Source of the DNA: Secundilactobacillus yichangensis | GTDB taxonomy: Bacteria > Bacillota > Bacilli > Lactobacillales > Lactobacillaceae | Length of the DNA: 64,000 nucleotides | Direction: 5' to 3' | Assembly: GCF_016861565.1 (NCBI RefSeq) | Contig: NZ_BOLK01000008.1 | Span: 51,087-115,086 of the forward strand | Shown: piece after piece, positions 24,539 to 33,614 of the stretch | Numbering within the stretch: the first letter of the stretch is position 1 | Layout of the letters: each line of letters starts with the position of its first letter | Translations under genes and position numbers: made by a program | Notes under the pieces: model-generated | What the model saw: the letters and a program-made list of their open reading frames with translations, nothing else | Databases searched by the model: none | What the model was told of the DNA's origin: nothing

Positions 24539-25933
24539 TTATTCTTCCGTACCAGCCTGTGGTAATCTCTTCAGACCAATCCCCGTGTACCCACTCAGAA
24601 TTGAGAAGACCGGCGACAAAAGGCTGAAGAAACAAAACGGTAGAAATGCTAACGTGCTAACACCTAACGTCCCAGCGGCAAACGAACTTGCCACACCCCA
24701 CGGCACCAAGTAATTAATAACGGTCCCACCATCTTCCAGTACCCGGCTTAATGCCAGGTTATCGAGGCCGTGATCGTTGAACGGTTTCTTAAAGGCTTTA
24801 CCAGGTAAAATGGTCGATAGGTATTGCTCACCAACAAAGAGATTAACGCCAATGCCAGCAAAGATTCCCGCCGTAACCAGATCACCATCGCGATGCAGTC
24901 TGTCTACTAACGGCTTCATGGCAATTTGAATCAAATCAAATTTCATGAGTAACCCTCCCAGAGAAAGGGTCATGAAGATCAGCGAGACGGTCCCCATCAT
25001 AGACGAAATACCACCCCGACTCAGTAAAGCGTCCACCGCTTGATTACCGGTGTGAGAAACAAACCCTGTCTCCATCATCTTGACCAAGTCCGGAATTTTA
25101 GTTGCTGGATTTTCAATAAAAATCATGACGACAGCCACTGTAATGTTGATCAGTAACGTACCAATCGCCGGAATTTTCATGAAGGCACACACGAACATCA
25201 GTAAAATCGGTAACGCCGCCCACCATGTGATGTCATAGTGACTGCTAAGGACGTTCACCGTCGAAGACACTTTAGTCAGTGCATCACTGCTAGCAGCACC
25301 GTGACCCAAGATGGCGTATAAAACCAATGAGATTAAGAAAGCGGGAATTGTTGACCACATCAAATTCTTGATATGTTTAAACAAATCGGCATCCGCAATT
25401 GCCGCTGCCAGATTAGTTGAATCTGATAAAGGTGACGTTTTATCACCGAAAATAGCTCCTGAAATGATGGCCCCCGCAACCAGTGCCGGATTCAGGTTCA
25501 TGGTGGTCCCCATCCCAAACAGTGCAATTCCAACGGTCGAAATTGTGGTAAACGCACTCCCAATTGAGGTTCCAATCAGCGCGCAGACAATAAATACTGA
25601 TGGCACAAACCATTGAACACTGAGCATGTGAAAGCCAGCCACCATTAAAGACGGAATAATACCAGCAGCGATCCAAACGCTAATTAATACCCCAATCAAA
25701 ATAAAGATAAAAATTGGTACAATTCCTGTCGTAACACCTTCTGTGATCCCCTTATGAATCTCATTCCAGCTGAAGTGCCGGAATCTCGCCCACAGAAGTA
25801 CTAAGGCGATCACCACCAGTACTGGAATCTGCGGACTGATTTTAAAACCAATAACCCCTACCCCCATCACAACTAACATCATTAATAAAACGGCGATTGC
25901 TTCGCCAAATTTAATGTTCGATCCTTTTTCCAT
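24539..25933 (-). CDS. NhaC family transporter, T-box controlled (probable amino acid or Na+/H+ antiporter)
   Basis: A polytopic membrane protein of 464 residues with about 11-12 helices. The family signature is visible in the GTSIGSAFTTIS, GAIFGDKTSPLSDSTNLA and ISSMMGTVSL regions. ATG 25933 follows AGAAGGGA. By homology it exchanges Na+ and H+, but a T-box leader lies directly upstream. T-box control normally marks amino acid enzymes or transporters. YheL-type NhaC proteins under T-box control have been proposed as tyrosine transporters, which would fit. The substrate is therefore inferred, not seen. Confidence 0.85.
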   Translation of the reverse strand: MEKGSNIKFGEAIAVLLMMLVVMGVGVIGFKISPQIPVLVVIALVLLWARFRHFSWNEIHKGITEGVTTGIVPIFIFILIGVLISVWIAAGIIPSLMVAGFHMLSVQWFVPSVFIVCALIGTSIGSAFTTISTVGIALFGMGTTMNLNPALVAGAIISGAIFGDKTSPLSDSTNLAAAIADADLFKHIKNLMWSTIPAFLISLVLYAILGHGAASSDALTKVSSTVNVLSSHYDITWWAALPILLMFVCAFMKIPAIGTLLINITVAVVMIFIENPATKIPDLVKMMETGFVSHTGNQAVDALLSRGGISSMMGTVSLIFMTLSLGGLLMKFDLIQIAMKPLVDRLHRDGDLVTAGIFAGIGVNLFVGEQYLSTILPGKAFKKPFNDHGLDNLALSRVLEDGGTVINYLVPWGVASSFAAGTLGVSTLAFLPFCFFSLLSPVFSILSGYTGIGLKRLPQAGTEE

Positions 25934-25954
25934 CGTTAACAATCCCTTCTAAAT

Positions 25955-26180
25955 AAAAATCGTCCCTGCTACGTCAAAGACGCAACAGGGACGATTGGAC
26001 TAACCGTGGTACCACCCAGCTTAGAAGTACGCAAATACTCCTCACTCACTAGATGATAACGGATCTAGAACTTTCCGTACGATACTTCTCAGTATTTGGT
26101 TACATAGCCCTGATCGGTTCGCAGCAACCACCGACTTCCTGACGCCCAGACTATGCACTACTTGAGTTGAGAAGTAATAA
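25955..26180 (-). promoter_or_regulatory. T-box riboswitch upstream of the NhaC-family gene
   Basis: The minus strand carries the hallmark GGGTGGTACCACGG (26004-26017), preceded by an antiterminator-size region. A terminator follows (ATCGTCCCTG.TGCGTC/GACGTAGCAGGGACGAT with a T run, 25957-25996). Stem I is closed by TACTTCTCA/TGAGAAGTA (26169-26177 with 26083-26091) and has a long apical arm. A UAC triplet next to the stem I base is a candidate tyrosine specifier, but the alignment of the specifier loop is uncertain. Confidence 0.9.
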
Positions 26181-26730
26181 AGTAAGTTTATATTATCACG
26201 TGAAAATGGGGAGCGTCAAGCAAAACATATCTCGAAGGGCTGATAGATAGAAGAAATAATTAATGGAATTAAAATTAATATTATTTACAACAGTTGATAT
26301 TAGTAAATTCTATATTTTAGATACTCACACTGACCATTAATCTATGATTTGTTAAAACTCGAATGTGGTTGCTAAAACCGATAATATCAGCATTTTTATT
26401 ACAGAATTAAAATTTATTATTGAACTAATATCACTATAAAATCATTGTTTGTCAATTAGAAAAACATTATGAATATTACTTACCAAAACTGCATAAACCT
26501 GCTAAGATAATGGCGGATAATAATCACTTTCCATAATTGGAGAATGGAAATTAACTGAGCCGCAAACTAGGATGAGGTCTCTAACTGCGGTGCAAGTTGA
26601 ATTTGTGATTTCAGTATATTCGATAACATCTAAATATCATTCAATAATTGTGGTCACACTGAATTTATTGTCTGAACGTAAAAAGTTATTGATTTAAGAT
26701 TAATTGATCAAATCAAGGGGGAACGTTTTT
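26181..26730 (+). promoter_or_regulatory. Long AT-rich leader of adhesin 1
   Basis: No gene is seen in this 550-bp stretch. Its second half is duplicated before adhesin 2. Shared blocks are a TTTCCATAATTGGAGAATGG hairpin (26529-26552 region) and, near the start codon, ATTCAATAATTGTGGTCACA, GAATTTATTGTCT and AAGGGGGAACGTTTTT. A GATAAT about 150-200 nt upstream in both leaders may be a -10. Conservation of a long non-coding leader suggests post-transcriptional control. Confidence 0.5.
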
Positions 26731-29700
26731 ATGTTGGGAAAGAACAATAAGGTTCGTGATCTCAAGGCAAATACCGTAGTCCATTATAAAAGCTATAAAG
26801 TTGGCAAACGCTGGGTCTTTGCAGGCTTAGCCGCGCTATCAATGGGTGCCGGTATCTTTTTTGGTGGCTTAAATTTCACGGCGTATGCTGATGTTACTAG
26901 CAGCCAGGAAGTCACCCAAACCAGCAATGTGAACGAAACACAGCCATCAAATACGGCAAGTGCAAAAACATCGGCAACACCTAATACTGGTAACAAAGGG
27001 GTCTCAGCAACAAGTACGGTCAAAGCACCAACCAACGGAACTCAAACTGCTCCGTCAAAGCCGGCTGAAAGCACACAACCCGCTACGCCAGATAAGTCAG
27101 CTGATTCAACGAACACAGCGACAGCACCTGCTGCAAAGAACGTACCATCAAATGACAACACGCCAACCGCTGCTAAAACTACTAGCCAAGCGGCTGATAC
27201 TGCTCCGGATATCACCAATCTAGGTGACGCTAACAGTAACCAGCTTGCCGCAGCTAAAACAGCGGCGGAAGCAACGTATAAAGCCACTGGTAAAGCACAG
27301 GAAATCACCGCCAGCCTTGATAGCGTTGCCCCATCCGTTCAATTAGGCAGCACGACGTTGTCGACGACTGGTGAAAACGATGTTTCGTTGAACTACGGAT
27401 CTGCTACAAAAGCACCAACAATCTTAGTCTCTGGAAATGCCAACGCCGGCGATACACTTAAAATCGATTTGCCACCTGTTTATCAAGTTCAAAGTTTTGA
27501 TACCGACTTTAATGGTACTAAAAGTGATGATAATTCCTCTGTATCATACAAATTTAACCAAGACGCAGCATATACGCTACACATTTATACAACCAATCCG
27601 GCTGATTGCGACATTGATATGGACACCGACGGCACGACACCAATGAATCTGACAGTGACCAAAAACGGAACAGCAACCGTATACCCGTTAAAGGTCACTT
27701 CTGCGCCAAGTTTATCAACAACTGTCAGTGTTGGTAATTCTTTCAATGGCCAGTATTATACCTTGAACTTAGCGGATGCGGTAAACGGTGTTATTCCAAA
27801 TGTCACTTTGGATTTTTCTACTGGTTCAAATTCCAATTATCTTCCTCTCATAACGAGCGGCTCATACTCAATTGATGTCCCAAAGGGTTTTGTAGCCAAT
27901 CCTACTAGTAGTGACCCGGACGTTACCATCTCTCAAACGGGAGGAGCAGGAACACCTGTCACACTCACTTTTACTAATGCAAGTGACTCTTACTTCACCC
28001 TTTCAGGCTCAATCAACATCACAGACCAAACTGCTGGCAATGAAAACTTTGCGAAAAATAATACGACTGGGACGCTACAAAACGGAACACATTCTCCACT
28101 ACCAGTCTCAATTAATTATGAACCACTAACTTACGTCAACGTAGCAGCAATTTCACAACCTCAAAACTACGTCACTAGCTATGCAGGAAACAATACATGG
28201 CCTAAGTTTGATAATGATACCTATCACGACATTGGGCTGTACTCAGTGGTCACTGGTGGCCAAAGTGCTACAGCAACCAACGATCAGGTAACGTTTAATG
28301 TCCCTGATGGTGTCATTGCCACCAAGATCACAACGCCTGCCTACGCCGCAAACGTCACGGTAACGTTAAAGTCTGGCAAGAAGATCCAGTACAATAACAT
28401 TAACAACAGCGTTATTACTGGAACTGCAACGGATCCAATCGTTTCCGTAACTTCCAAATCTATCGATAAGCAAACTTACCCGGTAGATACCAAGGACCAC
28501 CAAACGGAATATAGTAACATTAAATCTTCTACAGCTCACCGGTTCTTTGTATCAGGTTATCTACCTAATGCAACCGTTGGCGATGCTTACACTGTCACAA
28601 CGTCCAACGATGATACTGATGCACCGCAAAATGATACCTCGACATTTAAAGTTGCTGACTATGGTGTTATTCAATACAACGGCTACGGTAACCGAAGCAA
28701 TACCAGTACCGCTGATAATGGGGTTCGTTACACCCCTAACAAGCCTAGCAATTCGATTCACGATTCCTACTACTTTTCAAACTCTCAAGGTGAATCAATC
28801 GTTGGCCCTGCAACCGCAACTTATTACGTTGTTGTACCTGATAACGCCATTCTGAGTTCACTTGATGATATTCAAGTTTCAACCACTGGGTCACAGACAG
28901 CCGTGAAGGAAATATTACCGCAAACACTGAATGGCCAAGAAATCGTCAAAATCAACGTTAATAATCCTGAAAAAACAATTTTACCAAGTATTACACTTAA
29001 TTATACAGTTTCACCAACTGCCAAATTAGGTCAAACTATTACGCTTAATGACGATAGTGCGGGTTCTGGCCGCTTTATCATGACCGGTAACTTTCAACCA
29101 CAAAATTACGCAGAGCCAACGAGCCAGACGACCACGCTTAAAAACTTTGCCAGCTTGGTTGGAGACACCAGCAGTAACGTTTATACGGAAGATGAATCGG
29201 CAACCTTTATGATCACCTCAGCCGCTGCATTTACGGGGGACGTTCCTGCCAAGACATCCAAAGATGGTGGCTACCCTGAAGATGCAGGTAAAACTTCAAC
29301 GACCTTCATGCAGAAATATAACGAAACAGGTACTCTGCGTGTCAACACGGCTAATACCACTGATAATGATTTAAAGAACGTAAACACTTTAGTTACTTTG
29401 CCAACCAAAGCTGACGGAAACGACTTCAGCGTTCAAGTCGATGGCAGTCAAATTAAAAGCATGACGATTCCAGCCGGGTCAACCGTTCTATATTCACCAC
29501 AGAAGGTCACTGATACCGCCAATATCAATACGACAACGGATGGCTTCGTGACAGCTAACAACGTTACTGATTGGTCGAAGATTCAAAGTATCTTGGTTCA
29601 ATCACCATCATTGACCTCGCTCAAACAAGCCACCGTTTACGTTCCCATCAAAGTTGCTGACTACACTCCGGGTCAACCTAGCAAGCCGGACACCGTCACG

Positions 29701-32700
29701 CTGAATTCAACGGCCAGTGACGTTAAATCTGAAAAGCCGATGAACGTACAATCCAAGAGTACGATTAATCTGTCGATTCCTAAAACAACTATCAACGTCC
29801 ACTACGTTAACGGTGATGGTACCATGCTTGCAACAACCAGTACCGGTACGGAAGCCGTTGGCGGCACCTACAACTGGACCAGCCCATCCGTTTTAGGCTA
29901 TCACGTATCAACTGGTCAGCCGACTAGCTACACCGTGACAGCTAACGACGGTGAAACCAAGAATATTAACGTGGCTTATGAACCTAACGACGAGCCGTTA
30001 ACGGTTAACTACGTCAATCAGCATGGTACAGTCTTCACGACGACTCAGCAAACGGGTAAATTTGGTCAAACAGTCAACATCGATCAAAAGACCTTTAACG
30101 GTTATACTGCCCAAACTGGTAACCCAACAACGTACACCTTCACGAAAAATGGTGACGGTCAAAACGTCGTCACCCTGTATTACATTGCTCAAAATAAGGC
30201 CATCACGATTCACTACGTATACGCTGACGGCGGTACTGCTGCACCAGATGTGCCTGAGAGCGGAATCATTGGCGATACTTATTCTCAAACTTCGCCAACA
30301 ATCGCTAACTTCACACCCGATCAAACAAGTGTTGCCGGCACGTTGGCAACTGGCAGTACGGACGTAACCGTCACTTACACTCGTGATACTGCTCACGCAG
30401 ATATTATTTACGTCGATGATGACAATAACGGTCAGGTTATTCCAAATACCACTCAATCCGAGACTGGCGGTGCTGGTACAACCGCTAACTTCAATTTGAA
30501 CGTACCGGCTAATTACGTCACACCTAAAACGTCAACAGCCATTACTTTCTTGAACGATAATGCAACAAACAACACTGACGACAACGTTATCGTTCACTTG
30601 AAGCACGGCACTAAGACGGTTACTCCGGGTCAGCCACAAGTTCCAGGCGACCCAATTCCAGGGACCAGCGTTAACTGGCCAGCTGGTACTGACAGCGCTG
30701 ATCTTAACCGAAATGTAAACGAAACCGTTCAATACGTTTACACGGACGGTGGTAAAGCTGCCACTGATAAAACGCAATCCGTCAACTTCCAGCGAGCAGC
30801 TGCTGTTGATGCCGTCACTGGTGACCTATTAGGTTACATGCCTGTCAGCCAGGTAGCTGCCTATAATGCTGACCCAAAAAGTGTTACGCTGTCACAAAAC
30901 GACGGCTGGACAGTGAAATCTGGTAATTCTAATTTTGCTGCACTAACCAGTCCAACTGGTAAACCTGGGTACACACCAAATATTGCGGCAACCCAAACTT
31001 ACACCGTTGATCCATCTGACGGCAATCTCGTCTTGACCGTCACCTACACCCCAGATAAGCAGCAAGTAAACGTCAACTACGTCGATGATGACGCTAATGG
31101 CGCGCAAGTTCGCCAGGATAATTTAAGCGGTGTCACTAATGGCACCCAGAGCTACGCTAAGGTCCTTCAAGCAGTTAAAGGCGGTTTAACGGCATTGGGT
31201 TATCAAATCGTTGGCACTGATCTGCCGGCTAATGACCTCATCACCTTTGACAACGATGATAAAGATCCGCAAACATACACGGTTCATCTCAAGCACATGA
31301 CAACTATTGTCACGCCTGATCAGCCACAGACACCAGGCACCAAGACGCCTAACAGAAACTTAAACTGGCCAAACGGTGTTAACAAAAATGACCTTAACCG
31401 AACCGTTAACCAAACGATTCAATACGTTTACAGCAACGGCGGCAAAGTAGCACCTGATCACCAAGCAAGTGTTAACTTCCAGCGGGTAGCTGTCGTTGAT
31501 CAAGTTACTGGTAAGCTCTTAGGTTATCTGACACCTGATAAAGTGGCCGCCTACAAGGCTGATCCAACCAGCACACCGCTTAGCGCTGACGGCGGTTGGG
31601 CAAGCGCCACACCAACTGCAAACTTTGCAGCCGTTAACAGTCCAGCTGGCAAGACGGGCTACACACCAAACGTAGCAAAAACTACGGCTTATGACGTCAC
31701 CCCAACAACTGGCAGTTCAAAGCTGACCGTCACGTACATGCCGGATCCACAGAAGACTACGGTAACCTATGTAGACGACGATAATAACGGTGCTACAGTT
31801 CACCAAGATACAGTCACTGGTGTTACTGATGGCACTAACAATTACACACCGGTTAAACAAGCAATTGAAGGTGGCTTAACTGCCCAAGGCTATACAATCG
31901 TTAGTGATAATTTACCAGCAAAGGGTATTATCACCTTTGGCAATCAGCCGGGTGCTACACCGAGTTACACGGTTCACGTCAAGCATCAAACCCAGACGTT
32001 TACACCAGATCAGCCGGATAAGCCGAACCAGCCGATTTTTAGCAACAACCCTAACGGTCCAAAGTGGCCAGCTGGTGCTGACAGCGATAATTTAACCAAG
32101 ACAATTACTGAAACCGTCAAATACGTTTACGTAAATAACAATCAGACGGCGGCTCCAGATAAAACGGATTCGGTAGTCTTTACTCGCAACGGTACCGTTG
32201 ACCTAGTCACTCAGAAGATAACCTATACAACTTGGACTGCTAAAAATAAGAAGAACAGCTTTAGTGCTAAGCCTTCGCCAGTGATTACCGGTTATCTAGC
32301 AGACGTTGCTGAAGTACCGGAAATTAAAAATATCACGCCAACTACAGCTAACGTCAATAAGACCGTTACCTACAGTCCAGTTGGTGAATACACGACTAAC
32401 CTGACAAACGTGCCAGGTATGCCATATCCGAACGATCCGAATAACGCAAATCAGATTACCACAACCACAACGGTAATCCCTTACGAACCAGGATATCAAC
32501 CATATGGTCCTGATGGCACGCCATTAAAGCCAGTAGATCCGAACGACCTTACCAAGGGCTACTTGCCACCAATTCCAAAGCATCCGCTGGATAATACACC
32601 AATCACCTACATTCCTAATACAGTACCTAGTGGTGGTACGAACAATACACCAACGGTTCCAGCCGCACCGAATAGTGAGACGCAGACATCAGGAACCCAT

Positions 32701-33144
32701 GGTCCAGCAACTGGCAATCATATCAGTACGCCAGTCACCACATCACCTAGTGCCAAGACTAAGGTTCCAGTAGCCACTGCTAATAAGGAAACTGGCAAAC
32801 AGCAACAGCGTTCAGCCAACACTGCTAGTTCATCACTGCAGTCATCACAGCCTGTCAGTACAAAAGCCAGCAAGACGGTAATGACCTCTACAGCGTCACA
32901 ATCATCAGTTAATGGTGAAACTACGCCTAACGGAGTTGCTACCAACGATGCAACTAATGTCAATAAAACTATTAGTGAAAATGGCACGGTAAAAGTCGGT
33001 GCTAGTGCCACTGAAAAGTCATCACAGGCAACTCAGAAATTACCGCAAACTAATGAGCAGTCAACAAGCTGGCTTTCACTTCTTGGCTTGAGTCTCCTTG
33101 GCTTCTTAGGATTAGGAAAGACTCGGCGTCGGAAGAATGATTAG
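26731..33144 (+). CDS. Giant LPXTG-anchored mucin-binding-type adhesin 1
   Basis: A cell-wall-anchored surface protein of 2137 residues, likely to bind mucin or other glycans. It starts at ATG 26731 after AAGGGGGAACG. The KxYKxGKxW signal motif KSYKVGKRW occupies residues 20-28, followed by the hydrophobic core. A Ser/Thr-rich stretch (about 60-170) precedes a long unique beta-rich region (about 180-1010). MucBP-type modules begin at about 1019 (INVHYVNGDG), 1089 (LTVNYVNQHG) and 1157 (ITIHYVYADGG). Alternating YVDDD modules (about 1222, 1447, 1675) and WPAG/WPNG...VQYVY modules (about 1315, 1545, 1779) follow. A Pro/Thr-rich wall-spanning segment leads to LPQTNEQ (about 2104), a membrane helix and RRRKND. 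It is a tandem paralogue of the next gene. Confidence 0.93.
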   Translation: MLGKNNKVRDLKANTVVHYKSYKVGKRWVFAGLAALSMGAGIFFGGLNFTAYADVTSSQEVTQTSNVNETQPSNTASAKTSATPNTGNKGVSATSTVKAPTNGTQTAPSKPAESTQPATPDKSADSTNTATAPAAKNVPSNDNTPTAAKTTSQAADTAPDITNLGDANSNQLAAAKTAAEATYKATGKAQEITASLDSVAPSVQLGSTTLSTTGENDVSLNYGSATKAPTILVSGNANAGDTLKIDLPPVYQVQSFDTDFNGTKSDDNSSVSYKFNQDAAYTLHIYTTNPADCDIDMDTDGTTPMNLTVTKNGTATVYPLKVTSAPSLSTTVSVGNSFNGQYYTLNLADAVNGVIPNVTLDFSTGSNSNYLPLITSGSYSIDVPKGFVANPTSSDPDVTISQTGGAGTPVTLTFTNASDSYFTLSGSINITDQTAGNENFAKNNTTGTLQNGTHSPLPVSINYEPLTYVNVAAISQPQNYVTSYAGNNTWPKFDNDTYHDIGLYSVVTGGQSATATNDQVTFNVPDGVIATKITTPAYAANVTVTLKSGKKIQYNNINNSVITGTATDPIVSVTSKSIDKQTYPVDTKDHQTEYSNIKSSTAHRFFVSGYLPNATVGDAYTVTTSNDDTDAPQNDTSTFKVADYGVIQYNGYGNRSNTSTADNGVRYTPNKPSNSIHDSYYFSNSQGESIVGPATATYYVVVPDNAILSSLDDIQVSTTGSQTAVKEILPQTLNGQEIVKINVNNPEKTILPSITLNYTVSPTAKLGQTITLNDDSAGSGRFIMTGNFQPQNYAEPTSQTTTLKNFASLVGDTSSNVYTEDESATFMITSAAAFTGDVPAKTSKDGGYPEDAGKTSTTFMQKYNETGTLRVNTANTTDNDLKNVNTLVTLPTKADGNDFSVQVDGSQIKSMTIPAGSTVLYSPQKVTDTANINTTTDGFVTANNVTDWSKIQSILVQSPSLTSLKQATVYVPIKVADYTPGQPSKPDTVTLNSTASDVKSEKPMNVQSKSTINLSIPKTTINVHYVNGDGTMLATTSTGTEAVGGTYNWTSPSVLGYHVSTGQPTSYTVTANDGETKNINVAYEPNDEPLTVNYVNQHGTVFTTTQQTGKFGQTVNIDQKTFNGYTAQTGNPTTYTFTKNGDGQNVVTLYYIAQNKAITIHYVYADGGTAAPDVPESGIIGDTYSQTSPTIANFTPDQTSVAGTLATGSTDVTVTYTRDTAHADIIYVDDDNNGQVIPNTTQSETGGAGTTANFNLNVPANYVTPKTSTAITFLNDNATNNTDDNVIVHLKHGTKTVTPGQPQVPGDPIPGTSVNWPAGTDSADLNRNVNETVQYVYTDGGKAATDKTQSVNFQRAAAVDAVTGDLLGYMPVSQVAAYNADPKSVTLSQNDGWTVKSGNSNFAALTSPTGKPGYTPNIAATQTYTVDPSDGNLVLTVTYTPDKQQVNVNYVDDDANGAQVRQDNLSGVTNGTQSYAKVLQAVKGGLTALGYQIVGTDLPANDLITFDNDDKDPQTYTVHLKHMTTIVTPDQPQTPGTKTPNRNLNWPNGVNKNDLNRTVNQTIQYVYSNGGKVAPDHQASVNFQRVAVVDQVTGKLLGYLTPDKVAAYKADPTSTPLSADGGWASATPTANFAAVNSPAGKTGYTPNVAKTTAYDVTPTTGSSKLTVTYMPDPQKTTVTYVDDDNNGATVHQDTVTGVTDGTNNYTPVKQAIEGGLTAQGYTIVSDNLPAKGIITFGNQPGATPSYTVHVKHQTQTFTPDQPDKPNQPIFSNNPNGPKWPAGADSDNLTKTITETVKYVYVNNNQTAAPDKTDSVVFTRNGTVDLVTQKITYTTWTAKNKKNSFSAKPSPVITGYLADVAEVPEIKNITPTTANVNKTVTYSPVGEYTTNLTNVPGMPYPNDPNNANQITTTTTVIPYEPGYQPYGPDGTPLKPVDPNDLTKGYLPPIPKHPLDNTPITYIPNTVPSGGTNNTPTVPAAPNSETQTSGTHGPATGNHISTPVTTSPSAKTKVPVATANKETGKQQQRSANTASSSLQSSQPVSTKASKTVMTSTASQSSVNGETTPNGVATNDATNVNKTISENGTVKVGASATEKSSQATQKLPQTNEQSTSWLSLLGLSLLGFLGLGKTRRRKND

Positions 33145-33202
33145 CTAAGCGGTATTAGGTTGGCTACACCTCGAATCACTATCGGTTAGACTGATAGAAA
33201 TT

Positions 33203-33243
33203 AAAACGCGCAGTCGTAGAAATTTACGACTGCGCGTTTTTTG
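33203..33243 (+). terminator. Intrinsic terminator after adhesin 1
   Basis: A perfect 16-bp stem, AAAACGCGCAGTCGTA/TACGACTGCGCGTTTT, with loop GAAATT and trailing T residues. The same hairpin in degenerate form follows adhesin 2. Confidence 0.92.
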
Positions 33244-33614
33244 TGTCAGATGAAAATCGTTCAGAGACCCTCTTTAACTGCTAACCACAATACGGGTCTT
33301 TTATACAAAAAATTAAGTTATCGATAAGTAATTAATTAAAAAAAGTTCTCAAGACATCTTTAAAAAAATGTATAAAGCTGGTACCATGATGGCAGATAAT
33401 AGTCACTTTCCATAATTGGAGAATGGAAATCGGCAGGCATTAATAGTAAATGGGGTTTCTTATTGAAGTTGTCAGTCGAATTTATGATAACTGCGGGGAT
33501 TTTTAATTTCATATAGCATTCAATAATTGTGGTCACAATGAATTTATTGTCTAAACGTAAAGAAGTTATTGATTAATGCACGTTTGCTTAATTAAATTAA
33601 GGGGGAACGTTTTT
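33244..33614 (+). promoter_or_regulatory. Leader of adhesin 2, duplicated from the adhesin 1 leader
   Basis: No gene is seen here. The stretch from about 33370 repeats the adhesin 1 leader with substitutions: GATAATAGTCACTTTCCATA, the hairpin TTTCCAT/ATGGAAA, ATTCAATAATTGTGGTCACA, GAATTTATTGTCT and AAGGGGGAACGTTTTT. The middle part differs in sequence and length. Confidence 0.6.

Noticed and set aside
24399..24635. N-terminal extension of the DUF3290 protein
   Set aside because: It would run through the terminator and 3' end of the NhaC-family gene; ATG 24398 has a strong ribosome-binding site.
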